This document shows, one piece after another, positions 34,600 through 46,823 of a stretch of DNA of 64,000 nt. Source of the stretch: Megalobrama amblycephala (lineage: Eukaryota > Chordata > Actinopteri > Cypriniformes > Xenocyprididae); the NCBI RefSeq assembly GCF_018812025.1, contig NC_063044.1, forward strand, positions 43,677,330 through 43,741,329, in the 5' to 3' direction. Below the pieces are notes generated by a model. The model was not told the origin of the DNA. It ran no database searches and saw only the letters and a program-made list of their open reading frames with translations. The translations under genes and the position numbers were made by a program. Each line of letters starts with the position of its first letter. Position 1 is the stretch's first letter.

Positions 34600-35454
34600 A
34601 ACAACAATACTGATTTTTGTAGCCATTTTTTTTCTGGGCACATATTTATTCTTATTAAGGCAAGGAGGAGACTGTCTATTTATGTCATGATTTATGTGCA
34701 AAGAAAGTTGTTTCAAGGATCAGATGGGAAAACAAAAAGACAAAAGAGGTATCTTGGTATATTCAAAAAGAGAAGCCTATCTCGGAAAATGAGGCAAACG
34801 ATAATACCATGTTTATTTTCACAAATCTTACAGAGGCTCATCATTGTTACACTGATGTACAGGTAAATCCAGAGCTTCAGTGGTCCACGCATTAACAAGA
34901 AACCACACTTTGATGGATCCTGGTAAACCTACTGTGTTAACTTAGTAGAGTTTTTAAAAATTAATATTTCAATCAAGAATGGTTTAACAAACAAATGCTT
35001 GTAATTTATTCTTCTGGTAAATTAAAATACAATTAGATTATAAACATTTTTTTTTTTTTTTTTAAATGTGACTTTTGTCTTTCAAGATATAGTTACAGTA
35101 TCTCCATGAGGCTCTTATCTCTGGACTTTAAGACAAATGGTATCTAAAAACCATTGGATAGAAGCGATCACTGCAGACTGAATGAACTCAGAGTATATGC
35201 CAAAACAATATTACAGTGACAACTGCGATATGTCATCTTAGCAACGCCTTGTTTTGCATAACAGGGTAAGCAAAACTTATTTATGAATACATAAGTCTAA
35301 GTCATAAGTTAATGGGTTTTTCGGAGTATTCTGATTTCAGCATGAGTGTTATCATGGAACAACTAAGTTCACGACCAAAGAAAGCGAGTTGTGTGGAGCA
35401 TGTACATGAACAGCAACCCTGTGTACTGCTCAAACAAACCACCGCCACGGCAGA
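34600..35454. other. Non-coding, no gene seen
   Basis: AT-rich with a T run at 35048-35063. No open frame above 62 codons and no paired termini. Confidence 0.5.
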
Positions 35455-36600
35455 AAACCATAGACTGTAAAAAATATGGACGTAGTGTCCGTGACGTCAC
35501 CCATAGAGTTCTGAACAGCAGTTTTGACGCAAAAATGAGGCCGCGGCCATCTTAGCAGTGCGTCACCGCACGTCACTCACGGATAACTGAAAATGGGCAA
35601 AGAGGCGGGACGAAGTTGGAGCCCATGCGACTTGTTGCTGAAACCACGCCCGCCTAGCTATCTATCTTAGACACTATCTAAAATATTAATAAAGATAACA
35701 ATATCATTAGAAAGTACTAAAGGATTACTGTCAATCTACAGTGATTTTTAAGATAACGTTATAGATGCTCTAACACCAGTAGGCTAATTAATTTGTGTGG
35801 GGTGTGCAAATAACACAAAAAAAATCAACTAGGACTTCATACCTTTAATGAAATAGAGATCGCGAGATGAATCCAATCCGTTGCACTTGGGTAAAATGTC
35901 CATTTCAAAACATAAAACATCGTTTATAATGTAAAACTCTATACGTACATATATAGGTACCAGATATCTGTATAATGTTCTCTCAAACTAATGAGCACGT
36001 GTCCAAAGTATAATTTTTCAAAATAGTGCAGCAGTTTTAGTTATATCCAAGCAGTGCTGTCGGAGTTGTATATCCTCCTGGTATTGTCATTGTAGTAAAT
36101 CTCAGGAACAAAACTTTTAGCCAATGCCACGACGATCCAACAACGTGTGTTCCGCATGCGAGCACATGTACACAGACTGAGATCTGTCTCGAGTATGCAG
36201 CAAGCCATATATTGTATAAAATAATCCAGAAAAAAGGCACAAAAACAGCTGAGATGCCAAATTCAGCGGCTAGAATTAGCTGAGGTAACATGACGGCTCA
36301 CAGACAGCAGTGCCAATCCACCTGTCACTCAAGTGACCACGCCCTTAATTATGCAGAACTTTAAGGCTTAATATAATTTAAACGGATGAGTTATAAAAAA
36401 ATTCACCCTCCTCAGAGTTGTCATGAAGGACAAAATTAGCAGTATAGACCAAAACACAATGTGAACCAGAGTGTAAACATGTTTTTTTCTGCTGTAAACT
36501 TGGCTGTTTTAACATGATGGTCAATGAGATTCTGCTCCCTTTTGCAGCCTGTCCCTAGCGGCCAGTCGATGAATCGCAGTTTAAGTTACTTCCGTATTGG
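35455..36600. repeat. Long dispersed cyprinid repeat (ATAGACTGTAAAAAATATGG)
   Basis: Begins ACCATAGACTGTAAAAAATA and GTGTCCGTGACGTCACCC and runs through GAGGCCGCGGCCATC to the end text GCGGCCAGTCGATGAATCGC. I recognise both ends from cyprinid genomes. An 84-codon minus frame at 36037-36291 lies inside and shows no domain. Confidence 0.6.
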
Positions 36601-36659
36601 CTTCACGAGAAACTGGGGGAGGTTGCCGCTTGCAGAAAACCTTCCTCATCGGCTCAATG

Positions 36660-36822
36660 AGACGCCTGGTGGTGCTGGTGAGATTGATGAAGAGAGAAAG
36701 GAGGCAGAGAGAGATGAGAAAAAGAAGATGTCTGAGAAATTCCACCTTTTTCGCAAAAGAGCTGGAAAATACGACCTGGCTCAGACTGAGGCGGGATCAT
36801 ACCGGAAAATTACTGATGGTAT
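36660..36822 (+). other. Short coding-like segment, unrecognised
   Basis: The frame reads DEERKEAERDEKKKMSEKFH then LFRKRAGKYDLAQTEAGSYR, ending near a possible donor ATG|GTATAA. The amino-acid usage is highly charged and coding-like, but I cannot assign a family. It sits between the repeat at 35455-36600 and the inverted end of the two-gene transposon, so it may be a captured or stranded exon. The upstream part of the open frame is repeat sequence. Confidence 0.25.
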
Positions 36823-37009
36823 AATCACAATCCGTGTATCATTCGTTCTTTTCATATTCAATTAAGAAATCAAATTCGGAAAATCGAAAAAGGACTTGTT
36901 ATTTCCTTATTCGTTTACAAATACAATATTTAAAAAACAAATAATGACTGTTTTTTTGTATTTTCGATTACATGCTCAAATTGAAAATGGGAGATACGAA
37001 AAACGCCTC

Positions 37010-37060
37010 CACCACGAATCTGATTTTGATATTTAGTTATCCAATTTGATGACCCGGAAG
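37010..37060 (+). promoter_or_regulatory. TIR-borne ETS-like promoter element (left)
   Basis: The inner edge of the inverted repeat reads ATGACCCGGAAGT. CCGGAAGT is the ETS/GABP consensus and lies about 65 bp before the transposase ATG. No TATA box is seen. Confidence 0.4.
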
Positions 37061-37119
37061 TTTGTCTTCACACATATGGTTCCACCATAACAGTAGCAGA
37101 TACAGTAGGCTACCTTACT

Positions 37120-39918
37120 ATGGCCGCTCTAGACCAATACATTAATTTGGTTAAAGGGTTATTCGAAAGTGGCAAGACTCATGCAGAGATTTCCATCCAT
37201 CTGCAACAAATGGGTGTCCAGCGATGCTCTGAAATGAGTGTTAGACGAATCTGTTTTAAACACAACCTTCGTCGAAAAAGACAAGTATCGGACACAGAAC
37301 TGGAAGCAGCTATGATTGGATCTATTTATGAGGTAAATACGTTTTTCATCTTCTTCTTTATCTTATTATTATTATTTATATTCGTACGGTTCGACCAGTG
37401 TTTTTGGGACAAGACAGTGCATTCACAGCTAAGTTGGTCCTTCATGAAACAGGCAGCTTTGCATTCGAAACAATTAACTGTAGATGTTTTTTCTTTTAAT
37501 TGTATTTACTTTTAGCAATTATTTTGTAATAAACGCTTAAAGTGAGCTATTAAAACATGATATGTTGAATTATGTTTTATATTTAAGGTAAGTATAGGCA
37601 CTAGTTTTTGTGTTCATTTTTATTTCCTGTCGCTGCTCTTTTTATTGTAGCCTATTGTAGTTCAATAACCATTTTATTTAAGGTTTCATGTATTTACTGT
37701 AGGCCGGTTTCGATTACGATTTCAAGCAGTAGGCTATCGATAATGCCAAAAATGTTATGTACAGTCAAATGTCCCGTTGTATACTTTTTAAATATCTTGC
37801 TTCTCAGTCTTTGGTTGTCAGGTACAATAATCTTATCACTCAAACATTATTTCATGGTTATAATTTCTTAACAGCGGGGTATCGTATGGCCGCAAGTTCA
37901 TGACTGCTATCTATCTTCACTGGGAGTGCGTGCAGGAGAAAGTCGAGTCGGAAAATTGCTGAAGAAATTCATCAGCCATACCACGAATTGCGACGGCAGG
38001 TAGGTTTTGCTACACTTGTGCTCTGTATTAAACAATAATAATAAGCATGATAAAGTGGCATCACAATCACCCTCTATTACTAGACAGAAAAAAATCTTGA
38101 TTACTTGTTCCACAAATCATGGTCATGAGATCCAAGTATATATATGCATCTAGTTTTGTTTCCTTTCGTTACTTCCTTCACCATACAAACTGTGGCATAA
38201 GTCCTAAAACATTTTGTTATCAGAAGCATTCCAAAAACATTTAAATGTTAACCCTGCAAAAAAAGAATGTTAGTGAAATATGATTACTTCAAATTTCCTT
38301 CGTAGTATTTGCGGTGGAACTTAATTAGTTATAACCAGCATTTATAAGAATTATCTTGTAGCAAAAAACATTCTGTAAATACATGAGCTATGGGTTCAAG
38401 ATGTAAGCCTGCAATAATCAAATGTTCCCCCCTTGTTTAGGGTGCACGTAATCTTAACCCAGTCCCATATCATGCCGAATATATGGGCCACAAACTACAC
38501 CTTGATCAAAATGAGAAGCTTGTGATGTTCGGTGTAACGCACGTTTTGGCAGTTGATGGCTACAGCAGCAAAATTATTGCCAATGCTACAATGCCAGTGA
38601 AAAACAACCTCGTAATTTAAGAAGAAGTTTACAGGTGAGCATGTTCAGAGGAAGTAACAAGCAGTGAATGGTAACATTTCAATATGGGGACCAATTCTCA
38701 CTTTTAACTAGTTGCTTATTAGTTTGCATATTGGCATATTAATGCATTATTCTGCATGATCATATTCTACATCCCTTAATCCTATCCCCATACCTAAACT
38801 TAACAACTACCTTACTAACTAATAATAAGCAGTAAATTAGGAGTCAAAAGTCATAGTTAATAGTGACTATGTGTTTGCCATACTGAAATGTTACTCAGTG
38901 AATATGCATTGCTGTCAACATAAAAAAATGCTAAAAATTGTCTTTGCATTTCTCAGAATTTTCATGTGCAACAAATTTACATCTTTTTATTTCAGATCTG
39001 CTGTAGTTAACTATGGCATGTGGGACCAGCTCAGGGTTGACCATGGTAGGGAATTTTACATGTCCCTATACATGCAAGAGAAGCTGTCAAGACGCAGACA
39101 ACCATACCTCCAAACAGCTTCAACAATGGTGAGGTTTTTGCAATGCTGATAACAGTTATAAGACTACTACAACCAATATAAAAATATGTAATTAATAATA
39201 CATATGTGCATTTCAAACTGGCAATTTATTTTCCTTATTAGTTCATACGTTCTTCATTGTGTTTCATAGAATATGAAACATTGTTTTTCAGAATCTTAGA
39301 GTTGAAAGGATTTGGCCTGAAGTGAACAATCGGGTGAACTACCCATTGAAACAGGCCCTGGTGCACCTGCTAGACCAAGAAGTCATCAACATGGAGGACA
39401 GTATGACTAAATTCTGCACTTCAAACCTGGCATGTCAGTTAAGCCAAATTGGACTAAATAGAGTAGTGCAGGCATGGAATGCTCATAGGATCCCAGGTAT
39501 GCTCTGAGGACTTTACAATATTTTTCTGAATAGGCACTTTAAAATCACCGCACATTCACTTTCAGGGCCCATTCACTTTGATAGCTGCTGTTTACCATGC
39601 TTAATTGTTTTAGGCCGTGGAATACCCAATGAACTTGCAGCAAGTGGATGTCCATCAAAAATTTCAGATGAGCTGCTGCCCAATGCCTCTGTTGTGGCAA
39701 ATATGTACGAGCAGGAGTTGGGATCGTCGCTGACTTGGACGTCTACCTTTGGAACGGACCCCTTTTCCTCTGAGGAGGACAGATGTCATGCAGAGCAGGA
39801 CTTTGTAGAAAAGTATCCAGACATCTCTCTACTTTTCAATGAAGCAGTGAACGGTGAATATAGCCTTTTTCAGGATGCATTGCTTTACCTCATAAATGTA
39901 ACCCAAAGATATGTATGA
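37120..39918 (+). pseudogene. Integrase-type (rve/IS3-like) transposase, six exons, disabled
   Basis: Exons: 37120-37332, 37875-37999, 38441-38634, 38996-39128, 39292-39496, 39614-39918, all with GT/AG borders. Exon 1 is a helix-turn-helix domain ([20 protein letters not shown], then [14 protein letters not shown]). Exons 3-4 hold the catalytic core: LHLDQNEKL, HVLAVDGYSSKI and RVDHGREFY, an arrangement like integrase/IS3 D..D..E enzymes. The C-terminus is [12 protein letters not shown] to TQRYV and stop TGA. Damage: exon 2 reads in three frames (YGRKFMT, then YLSSLGVRAGESRVGKLLKK, then HQPYHELRRQ), which needs single-base deletions near 37902 and 37966; exon 3 has TAA in place of the tyrosine codon before EEVYR (38618-38620). 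Exons 4-6 are clean. The ATG lies about 70 bp inside the inverted repeat. Confidence 0.8.
38675..38870. repeat. MITE-like repeat in transposase intron 3
   Basis: TTTCAATATGGGGACCAATT to GGAGTCAAAAGTCATAGTTA is a recognised cyprinid repeat inserted in the intron between exons 3 and 4. Splice sites are untouched. Confidence 0.6.
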
Positions 39919-40400
39919 AAAGTGACATTAATTCTCTATTTTTTTTTTTAAGCAGTGAAGTCTTAATTAGGCAGTATTAATTAGGCATGTAGTAGACTTC
40001 TACTGTGAAGTCAATAAAATCAGCTTGGGTATACAAATAATGGATTAAATTTTTGTATGCATGTATTTAGCTGCCACCATGCCCAAATCTCAGTTGAATA
40101 AACAGACAAGTCTATTTTTTGCCAAGAACTCTGTTGTATTTAAAATGTCTTGTTCAAACTCTTCAATACAAAGACATAAATATATTAAACATTTTGCTTC
40201 AGTTTGTATTTTGCAACAAAAAAAAAACAGTTGTGTAAAATTGTATTGGATAATACAATACACAGATTGGATGCAAAACAAAATGAAATAACCAAATGGA
40301 ATGATGCACATCTAACTGTGCACTAGAACTGCATATCTTGAGATGAAGGAACAACAGTAAAACGCAATTGTGCAACGTTTGATAATACTAGTACATAGTA

Positions 40401-43212
40401 TTAATCCAAGAATATGTTTCTGAGTGCAGCCAATGCATCAGATAGGCCCATGAGTCTTTGTATGTTGTTGCCAGAATCACCAGCACGGCATTTTGGGCAG
40501 GAGGGAGAATTTGTTTGCCATTCCTCAATGCAACTCCTGCAGCCAATAAGGCTTTGGCAGCATGATGAAACCATGGGCTCGTTCATTGGACCTGGAAATT
40601 TGATTCAGAAAACAGTTTTAAATACTATAGTTACAGTATTTGAGAACTATTCGATACATTTGTGGAACACTGTTGTCTTTGTGTAAAGTGGTAAATCAGT
40701 TGTATTCATAAAGTTTAGATTAGCACAAACAAATTATATATTGTTTTCTTATTCCATAAAATGGTAGGTTCAGTCACTGCTTGATGATTTTACACAATTT
40801 AATAATATTTTAAAATATTATTTTGAAGAATAAAATATAAAATTATACAAACCTTTGCAGATTATACACGCAAAAGCATCTCTGACAGCTGTGGTTTCTG
40901 CATCTGTAAGGGATACTGTCGTCCTCCGATTGGAATTGGCAAATTCCATTAGCTCTTTCATCGTTGTGGACACTGCTTGCAGTCCCTGGGCTGCTGCCAC
41001 AACCTCTTCAATAGTGTCCACAACCTCTTGGAGGCCAGTATCTTCTCTTCGACTGGAAAACATTTAAATCATACAAGGCAAAAATTATTACATTTGTTTT
41101 CAACAGATAGTGTATTCACAGTGAAAGTAAGCAGATACAATCATTTTAACTATACTTTGATCATTATAAACCTATTAAAGTCTCAAGGGCTTCATGCAGT
41201 CTAACTGTAATCCTATGTATTAACCTGTGACTTTAAATAACATGTTAAGCAAAAGTAATTGTTGTAATAAACAGAGTAATTAAGGTCCCAGTCCATCAAC
41301 CCATCTGAATTTAGTGGCCCCAACTGAGCCCAAGTGATGCTGTGCATCTGCACTAGGACCTGAATTCTCAAATATACTTTTAAGAAAATACTGAATATCT
41401 AGCAAATTTAGTTGACAATCCATACACATGTGATTGAAATTGTAATGAATTTAATTAATAATGAAATGCAGCAGTTTCTGTACCTCAGTCTCCTCCTTTT
41501 ACCTTCTCGTAGCTGCAGGAATTCTTCCTGCGCCACAGCAAATACTTTCCGTGCATTCTGCTTCCAGTATGCTGATCCTGTATAGTAAATAATTTATAAA
41601 ACAAAAGATTTGGAATAATTTCTAACATGATTATGAAGCATTTAAAACAAAGTATGCTGTATTTATATGTTGTGTTCTTGAGGCAGTGAAAATGCTGCTA
41701 TAATAAGAAATACAAAATGTTAATTATACCTCTGGTTCCTTCAGAATCCAGGATTTCCTTTCCTTGCCCATCAGTCAGGATCAGTGAGTCTTCTTGTCCA
41801 AGGGCCTCTTTAACTTTACTCAGAATACCCGAAACAGAAGACTCAAACTCAGAAAAAAAACGCACCGTTAACGTTTTGTTGGTCTCCAACTTGCCATCAT
41901 GAAGTTCAGCAATGAAAATATTCCTAAATAATTATAAAAACAAAAGCATTTTTGCACATTTGATATTAGAATCCTCTTCCTGTACATTATGGCCTGTTTT
42001 CACAGACAGGGCTTATATTAAGCCAGGATTAGGCCTTAGTTCAATTAGGGCATTTAAGTAGCTTTTATAAATGTTCCGTATAAAAAAAAATAAATTAAAA
42101 AAACATTACTGCTGAGCATCTTGAGACAAAACAAAGGCACTGAAACATTTTAAGATATCTTAGTGCAAGTTGCTTTCAAAACATCTCAAACAAACATTTT
42201 AGTCTGGGACTAGACTTAAGCCTTGTCTATGAAACCAGGGGTATATGTTTACATGCATGCAGCATTTTTATGTTTTTGGCAATTAACTTGTGTGACTGGA
42301 TGGCAAAGTAACTAATGCACTGAAAGCATGTAAAGTCTTCAATTGTTTTATATACTATTATACTGTGATGCTTAAATTATGTACTAGGTGTAACATATTT
42401 AGTTGTTTCAAGTTTTTACAAAGAGGAATTGTTTAATTTGGTTACCTTTGGAAAGTTTTTGGCATAGTTGCTCTTGGAACTGCAGAAGAACCAGTTGCAG
42501 AACCCGCTGCTGCACTGACTGGCCGGTGGAAGGAAAAGCGAGTAGGGTTGGGCGTTACAGGTGTATTAGGTGAACACTCCACGCTGATGCTCTCACCGTG
42601 CACCTCATAATGACCCCTTACTGTGAGGTCAAGAAGACTGAAGTGGCCATCAGGCTCAGGAAACAGAGCCACATTGTTGTCATCAGTGATGTACAAACTG
42701 GGGCCATGGACCTTTAAGATATTTATTTTCAACATAAACAAGTTCAGGATATTTATCAGGCCACTGGAATTTATGGTGTAATTTAACAGATGGCGTCCAA
42801 TTGTTTTCAAAGACAGTGGGCCTCCCTTCTGACAGAACATCAAAATGGTGTATTCTGAACAAAAGTTTTGTAAAGAGCATAGTGAATTTTTTTAATATAC
42901 ATAGAGAGGTATATTAGCCTGATGTCACTTTAAGACCTAGCACATGGATTCAATTCAATTATATACATTCGATTTTCTCACGAAAAATTTGCCACATAAA
43001 GGCCAATTCACCCTACACCGACAGACAATAGAGCCAAAACACTGATCCGACGAAACCAGGTGAAGTGTCTTGGTCGGTGCAGTGTGAATTGGCATTTGTA
43101 GTTGAATCTACAGTAACTTTACCTGAAAGATCCTGCCGATCTTGTCAGTTGTAAGGTCATTTTCTTTTAAAGTGATTCGCTTGTTCCCTCTAAAGAACAC
43201 AAAACTTTCCAT
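40401..43212 (-). CDS. Transposon-borne RING-like protein, 344 aa, six exons, intact
   Basis: Exons: 43212-43123, 42711-42446, 41923-41730, 41577-41484, 41052-40853, 40591-40401. Introns are GT/AG and the phases (0,2,1,2,1) agree, for 1035 nt with a TAA stop. The start ATG reads MESFVFFRGNKRITLKEN. Residues 1-120: beta-rich N-terminus with a ProThrSer-rich linker. 120-184: FIAELHDGKLETNKTLTVRF, possibly a regular alpha/beta domain. 209-214: basic KRRRLR, possible nuclear signal. 216-275: helical region VVDTIEEVVAAAQGLQ. 278-316: eight cysteines spaced C-x2-C-x10-CC-x5-C-x2-C-x10-C-x2-C, a RING-like treble with cysteine at positions that usually include His. Then a helix to LD. It lies inside the transposon and converges on the transposase; the two stops are about 480 bp apart. 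Its role is unknown: ubiquitin/SUMO ligase activity or DNA binding are guesses. It survives intact although the transposase is dead. Confidence 0.8.
41995..42237. mobile_element. 243-bp MITE (TTTTCACAGACAGGGCTTA ends), intact copy
   Basis: Ends TTTTCACAGACAGGGCTTA and CTTAAGCCTTGTCTATGAAA form the inverted pair. It lies in an intron of the RING-like gene. It is the uninterrupted counterpart of the split copy at 24669-28627; a third, right-end fragment is at 49106-49165. Confidence 0.75.
42997..43100. mobile_element. Short MITE (GGCCAATTCACCCTACACCG / GTGTGAATTGGC)
   Basis: A ~100-bp inverted-end element in intron 1 of the RING-like gene. It is related to the 249-bp element at 50037-50285 and the fragment at 59090-59240 by the shared GGCCAATTCAC and CTGACA/TGTCTG words. 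Confidence 0.65.
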
Positions 43213-43508
43213 TGTGATCGATTGTCAGACAGTGATGGTCGCGTGCGCTCTTTCATCAGTGTTGCCAGGTATATGGTTTCCCGCTTGAATATTCCTCCTT
43301 CCCTCCCTGGATGTGGAACGGAATATTTACCACCCAAAAATGCTAATTTTACTCCCCGAAAAGTTATTACATTTTTTTATTTATTTTTTTTAGAAGGGGA
43401 ACACCTCTGGAATTCAGTTGGGATAATGATGGCCGGTTTGTGGCTAGATTGATCAGCAATTGGGAGGGTGTTGTTATGCAGACTCGGCAACCCTGTTTCA
43501 CAGCTACA

Positions 43509-43559
43509 TCCGGGTCATGCCAAATTGGATAACTAAATATCAAAATCAGATTCGTGGTG
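43509..43559 (-). promoter_or_regulatory. TIR-borne ETS-like element (right)
   Basis: Read on the minus strand the repeat ends ATGACCCGGATGT, an ETS-type site with one change from the left copy. It lies about 300 bp before the start codon of the RING-like gene, so both genes may be driven from the transposon ends. Confidence 0.35.
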
Positions 43560-43744
43560 AATCAGGGTATCTTCCGTTCATTCATGTTTTGATTTGATAT
43601 TGAAATCAGAAAAATGAGAAAACCACACTTTTTTTCGTTTTTCATTTTTAAAATGAAAACAAAAAAACAAAAAACTGTCTTGATTTTTCTTTTTTCGTTC
43701 TGGGGTTGGAAACAAATAAGCAGTTTGAAAATTCGATCTCTACA

Positions 43745-45230
43745 TGTGGGCGGGAATGAAACGCCTCTTTCCGCTGATTGGTCAACCAGACGTCAAACCG
43801 TGTCGTCATCGGTTCAGCTCAACGGAATAAAAGTCCCTCGCTCTACAGCTGTACAAATTCTTAACGCGTTTATTCTACATTTTATCTCTTTCTCATGAAA
43901 TATTTATTTACTTTGCAGATGCACACAATTACCCCCATTCTACAATGTTGACACAATGCCTGTTTTATTGAAGTGACCAACTATAAAAATCTAGCGAAGC
44001 TGCTCAACGCACTGGCCAGCGAATGTATAGGCACACATTGAATTAAAAAGTGCAAATCAGTAGCCTATCGATGTAAATATGCAGCAGTCATAACTTTTGT
44101 TGTAGACAACACCCTGAGTTTTGGGATCTGGGATGAATTTGAAATATGACAGGATATGAAAATATATTACATGTTATTAGTTCATCAAAGCGGTGCTATA
44201 GAAAAATGGACTTAAAATGCGAATTGGATGATTTGATGATGGAGGTGAACTCGTTTATGCCCATTTGAAATAGGCTTTCACACATTTAAAAAAAAAAAGT
44301 AAAATAAATAAATAAAGGGAAAAATGTTAAAACAGTGTTAAAAATAACCATAATAGTGCTCTCTTAAGAAGATATCAATTATACTTTATCAATATTAGGC
44401 TATATATCAAAACTCTGAAATGAACACTAACAATAATGAGATAAAGAGTATTTTTATAGCCTATTTATTGTCATCTGTTTGTGTCAGAAATTAACTGTAA
44501 TTGATTAAATTGATTAATTGATTTACAGGGGATTTTAGGATTTTTTCCTAATCTTATTAAATATGTATGCTTTCTTTAATGTTAAGTTCTTAAATTTTGT
44601 CATTTAAATTACAATAATATGATGCTATAGGTTGTTACCAATTAAATCAGTATCAAACAAAGGCCTGCAGAGGTGTCAAAGCAGCACCACCTGAAGTTGC
44701 TTTTAGATTTATGAGTTGTTAGATTGCTCAGAGAGGGCAGTATATGTGTATGAATTACAATTGCATAATGTAATGATATTAATGTTTTACACATCATTTT
44801 GAATACAGAAAATTTTAAATGACAAAATGAAACGATAATTGGATTATGAAATTAGTGTGGCCAGTAGGTGTCAGCAAGTCTTTGTGTTAATGATTGAGTC
44901 ATTTATTTAAGCGATTCGTTCAAAACGCTGATTCATTCAAGAATATATCAATTGGATCTCTATAATCTTTTGGGCCATTGAATCACTCAGTCAACTGATT
45001 TGTTCAAAGACTCTGATTCATTCAGGAATGAAACACTGTTCTGTGCGCTACGAGTCAGTCACACAATGGTTCTGATCTGCATTGGAAGTTTAGTCGGCAG
45101 AGAAAATAAAACACCGTTTTGTGTGACATTCATTAATACTCAATATTAATGAAATAAACTCAGAATATTGCCTTAAACAAAAGTTATAGCTTTAAGAAAA
45201 GGAAAAACATAGCATGTTGCCTATTATATA
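43745..45230. other. Non-coding; small repeat-like block near 44900-45060
   Basis: 43770-43840 contains CTGATTGGTCAACC and GGAATAAAAGTCC, a CCAAT/TATA-like pair, but no coding exon follows. 44900-45060 repeats the word TGATTCATTCA(A/G)GAAT three times in about 100 bp. The rest is AT-rich with no open frames. Confidence 0.4.
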
Positions 45231-45238
45231 CATATATT

Positions 45239-46088
45239 CAGTGTTGGGGAAAGTTACTTTTAAAAGTAATGCATTACAATATTGCGTTACTCCCTAAAAA
45301 AGTAACTAATTGCGTTACTTCGTTACTTTTTATGAAAAGTAATGCGTTACTTTACTTTTGCGTTACTTTTTCTCACCAGGGCTGGGCTTGCTTGTTTGTT
45401 TGTTTTTTAATAACAACAAAAACATTCTAATTTTGGCAAAAAGGCCCTTTCACACCAAAAGTGAAATCAATAAGCCTTAGGCTGAAGGAAAAGCATATTT
45501 ACACCTGTACAGTAGAGGGCGCAGCTCAAACAAATCTTTCAGATGTGCTGCCGTTCTGGATTTAAGAAGAATAAGATACAGGAGAAGGAAGTTCTAGTTC
45601 TTATTTCTAAATCTAATCTAAAGTATTTTTTGCTTATTAGTATGGTTGAATTGAAGGTCAGCAGCAAAGACATTGGTTAATAATTGAGATTAAATACATA
45701 AAGTATATTTGTGTAATTTAATATAGTTAATTATTACAGGTTTGCAAAAATTCTGAGATTGCATTTCACTGTTTTTATTCATTTTGAGGAATACTGAATG
45801 ATTTCGTGCAAGTGAGATGAGTAAATGCATGTTCACATTTAGTCTAGAACTACAATAACCATCATTGCTTACACAGCGCACACAATATCTCTGCACTGTA
45901 TTCCTCTCAACATGGGGACAACATGTCAGTCAATAAATGTGAAAAAGTAACTTGCGTTACTTATTTGAAAAAGTAACTTAGATGTTTTGTTGTAAATTGA
46001 AAAAGTAATGCGTTACTTTACTAGTTACTTGAAAAAGTAATCTGATTACGTAACTCAAGTTACTTGTAATGCGTTACCCCCAACACTG
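45239..46088. mobile_element. 850-bp hAT-like MITE, exact 8-bp target duplication
   Basis: CATATATT at 45231-45238 is repeated at 46089-46096. The ends are CAGTGTTGGGGAAAGTTACT and its near complement AATGCGTTACCCCCAACACTG (given as AATGCGTTACC and CCCAACACTG). The termini are rich in GTTACTT words for about 120 bp on each side. No transposase frame. Confidence 0.9.
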
Positions 46089-46215
46089 CATATATTATGA
46101 AACAGAAGGATAACTTAATATTTGACATTTGACATGTCCTACACTTCTCTATGAAAAAAAAAAAAAAAACTCAAAATAGAATAGGCCTAATAGATGTGCT
46201 GTGACTGTAAAATAC

Positions 46216-46219
<4 letters not shown>

Positions 46220-46285
<66 letters not shown>
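46220..46285. repeat. (TA)n microsatellite
   Basis: About 33 uninterrupted TA units, the longest simple repeat in the window. Confidence 0.95.
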
Positions 46286-46287
<2 letters not shown>

Positions 46288-46823
46288 CATAGCCTATCTA
46301 TCATTTCAATTCCATCCCATGTTGTCTAAAACAAAAGACATTTCTACACTCAATGTATCAAAGTTGTAGGCTGGAAGTTGTAACTTATCACTGCATTTAG
46401 TAGAGTGTCTGTAAATAAATGAGAACAGCCCAGAAGATGTCCGATGAAAACTGGACACATAAACAAGTATATAAAAAAAAGTGGACAGGCGCTTTCAGTG
46501 ACGTGCGATTACGCACAGGCAAACATAAGTGGGGAAAAAAGTAAAAAGACAGCAATGACAAACTATTGTGTTGTCATGTAACGTTAGCCTATGCCATAAC
46601 GATTACGCCAATGTGTTGATTTGCATAATCTCGCGTGTAAAACATTGTTGTTTAGTGTGCGTAACAACTTGCTTCCTGGAAAATTTACGCACGCCCGCTG
46701 GGTGACGCAAATACAAGGGACACGCCTGCTGCTCACTAGCACTCGCACAGCCAGCATTCCCCAGCCATGCATTAGCCTCGTGCACATAAGTAGTTTTATC
46801 CTGCTGCTGCATCGGAGGAACTT

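Larger units (their letters stand above)
36870..43740. mobile_element. Two-gene DNA transposon with integrase-type transposase and RING-like protein
   Basis: A perfect 39-bp inverted pair (37010-37048 and 43521-43559) starts CACCACGAATCTGATTTTGA, with ATGACCCGG continuing on the inner side after a 2-bp gap. Outside these blocks the A/T-rich ends (36870-37009 and 43560-43740) remain loosely alignable in inverted orientation, with AAAATCGAAAAA-type words and CATTTT/AAAATG arms. The outermost base and the target duplication could not be fixed. Inside, a plus-strand transposase gene and a minus-strand RING-like gene converge. Internal introns hold later MITEs (38675-38870, 41995-42237, 42997-43100). 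An IS3EU-type assignment is possible but unproven. Confidence 0.75.

Noticed and set aside
43770..43900. CCAAT/TATA-like pair as a host promoter
   Set aside because: No coding exon, splice donor or conserved frame follows, and the stretch adjoins a transposon end.
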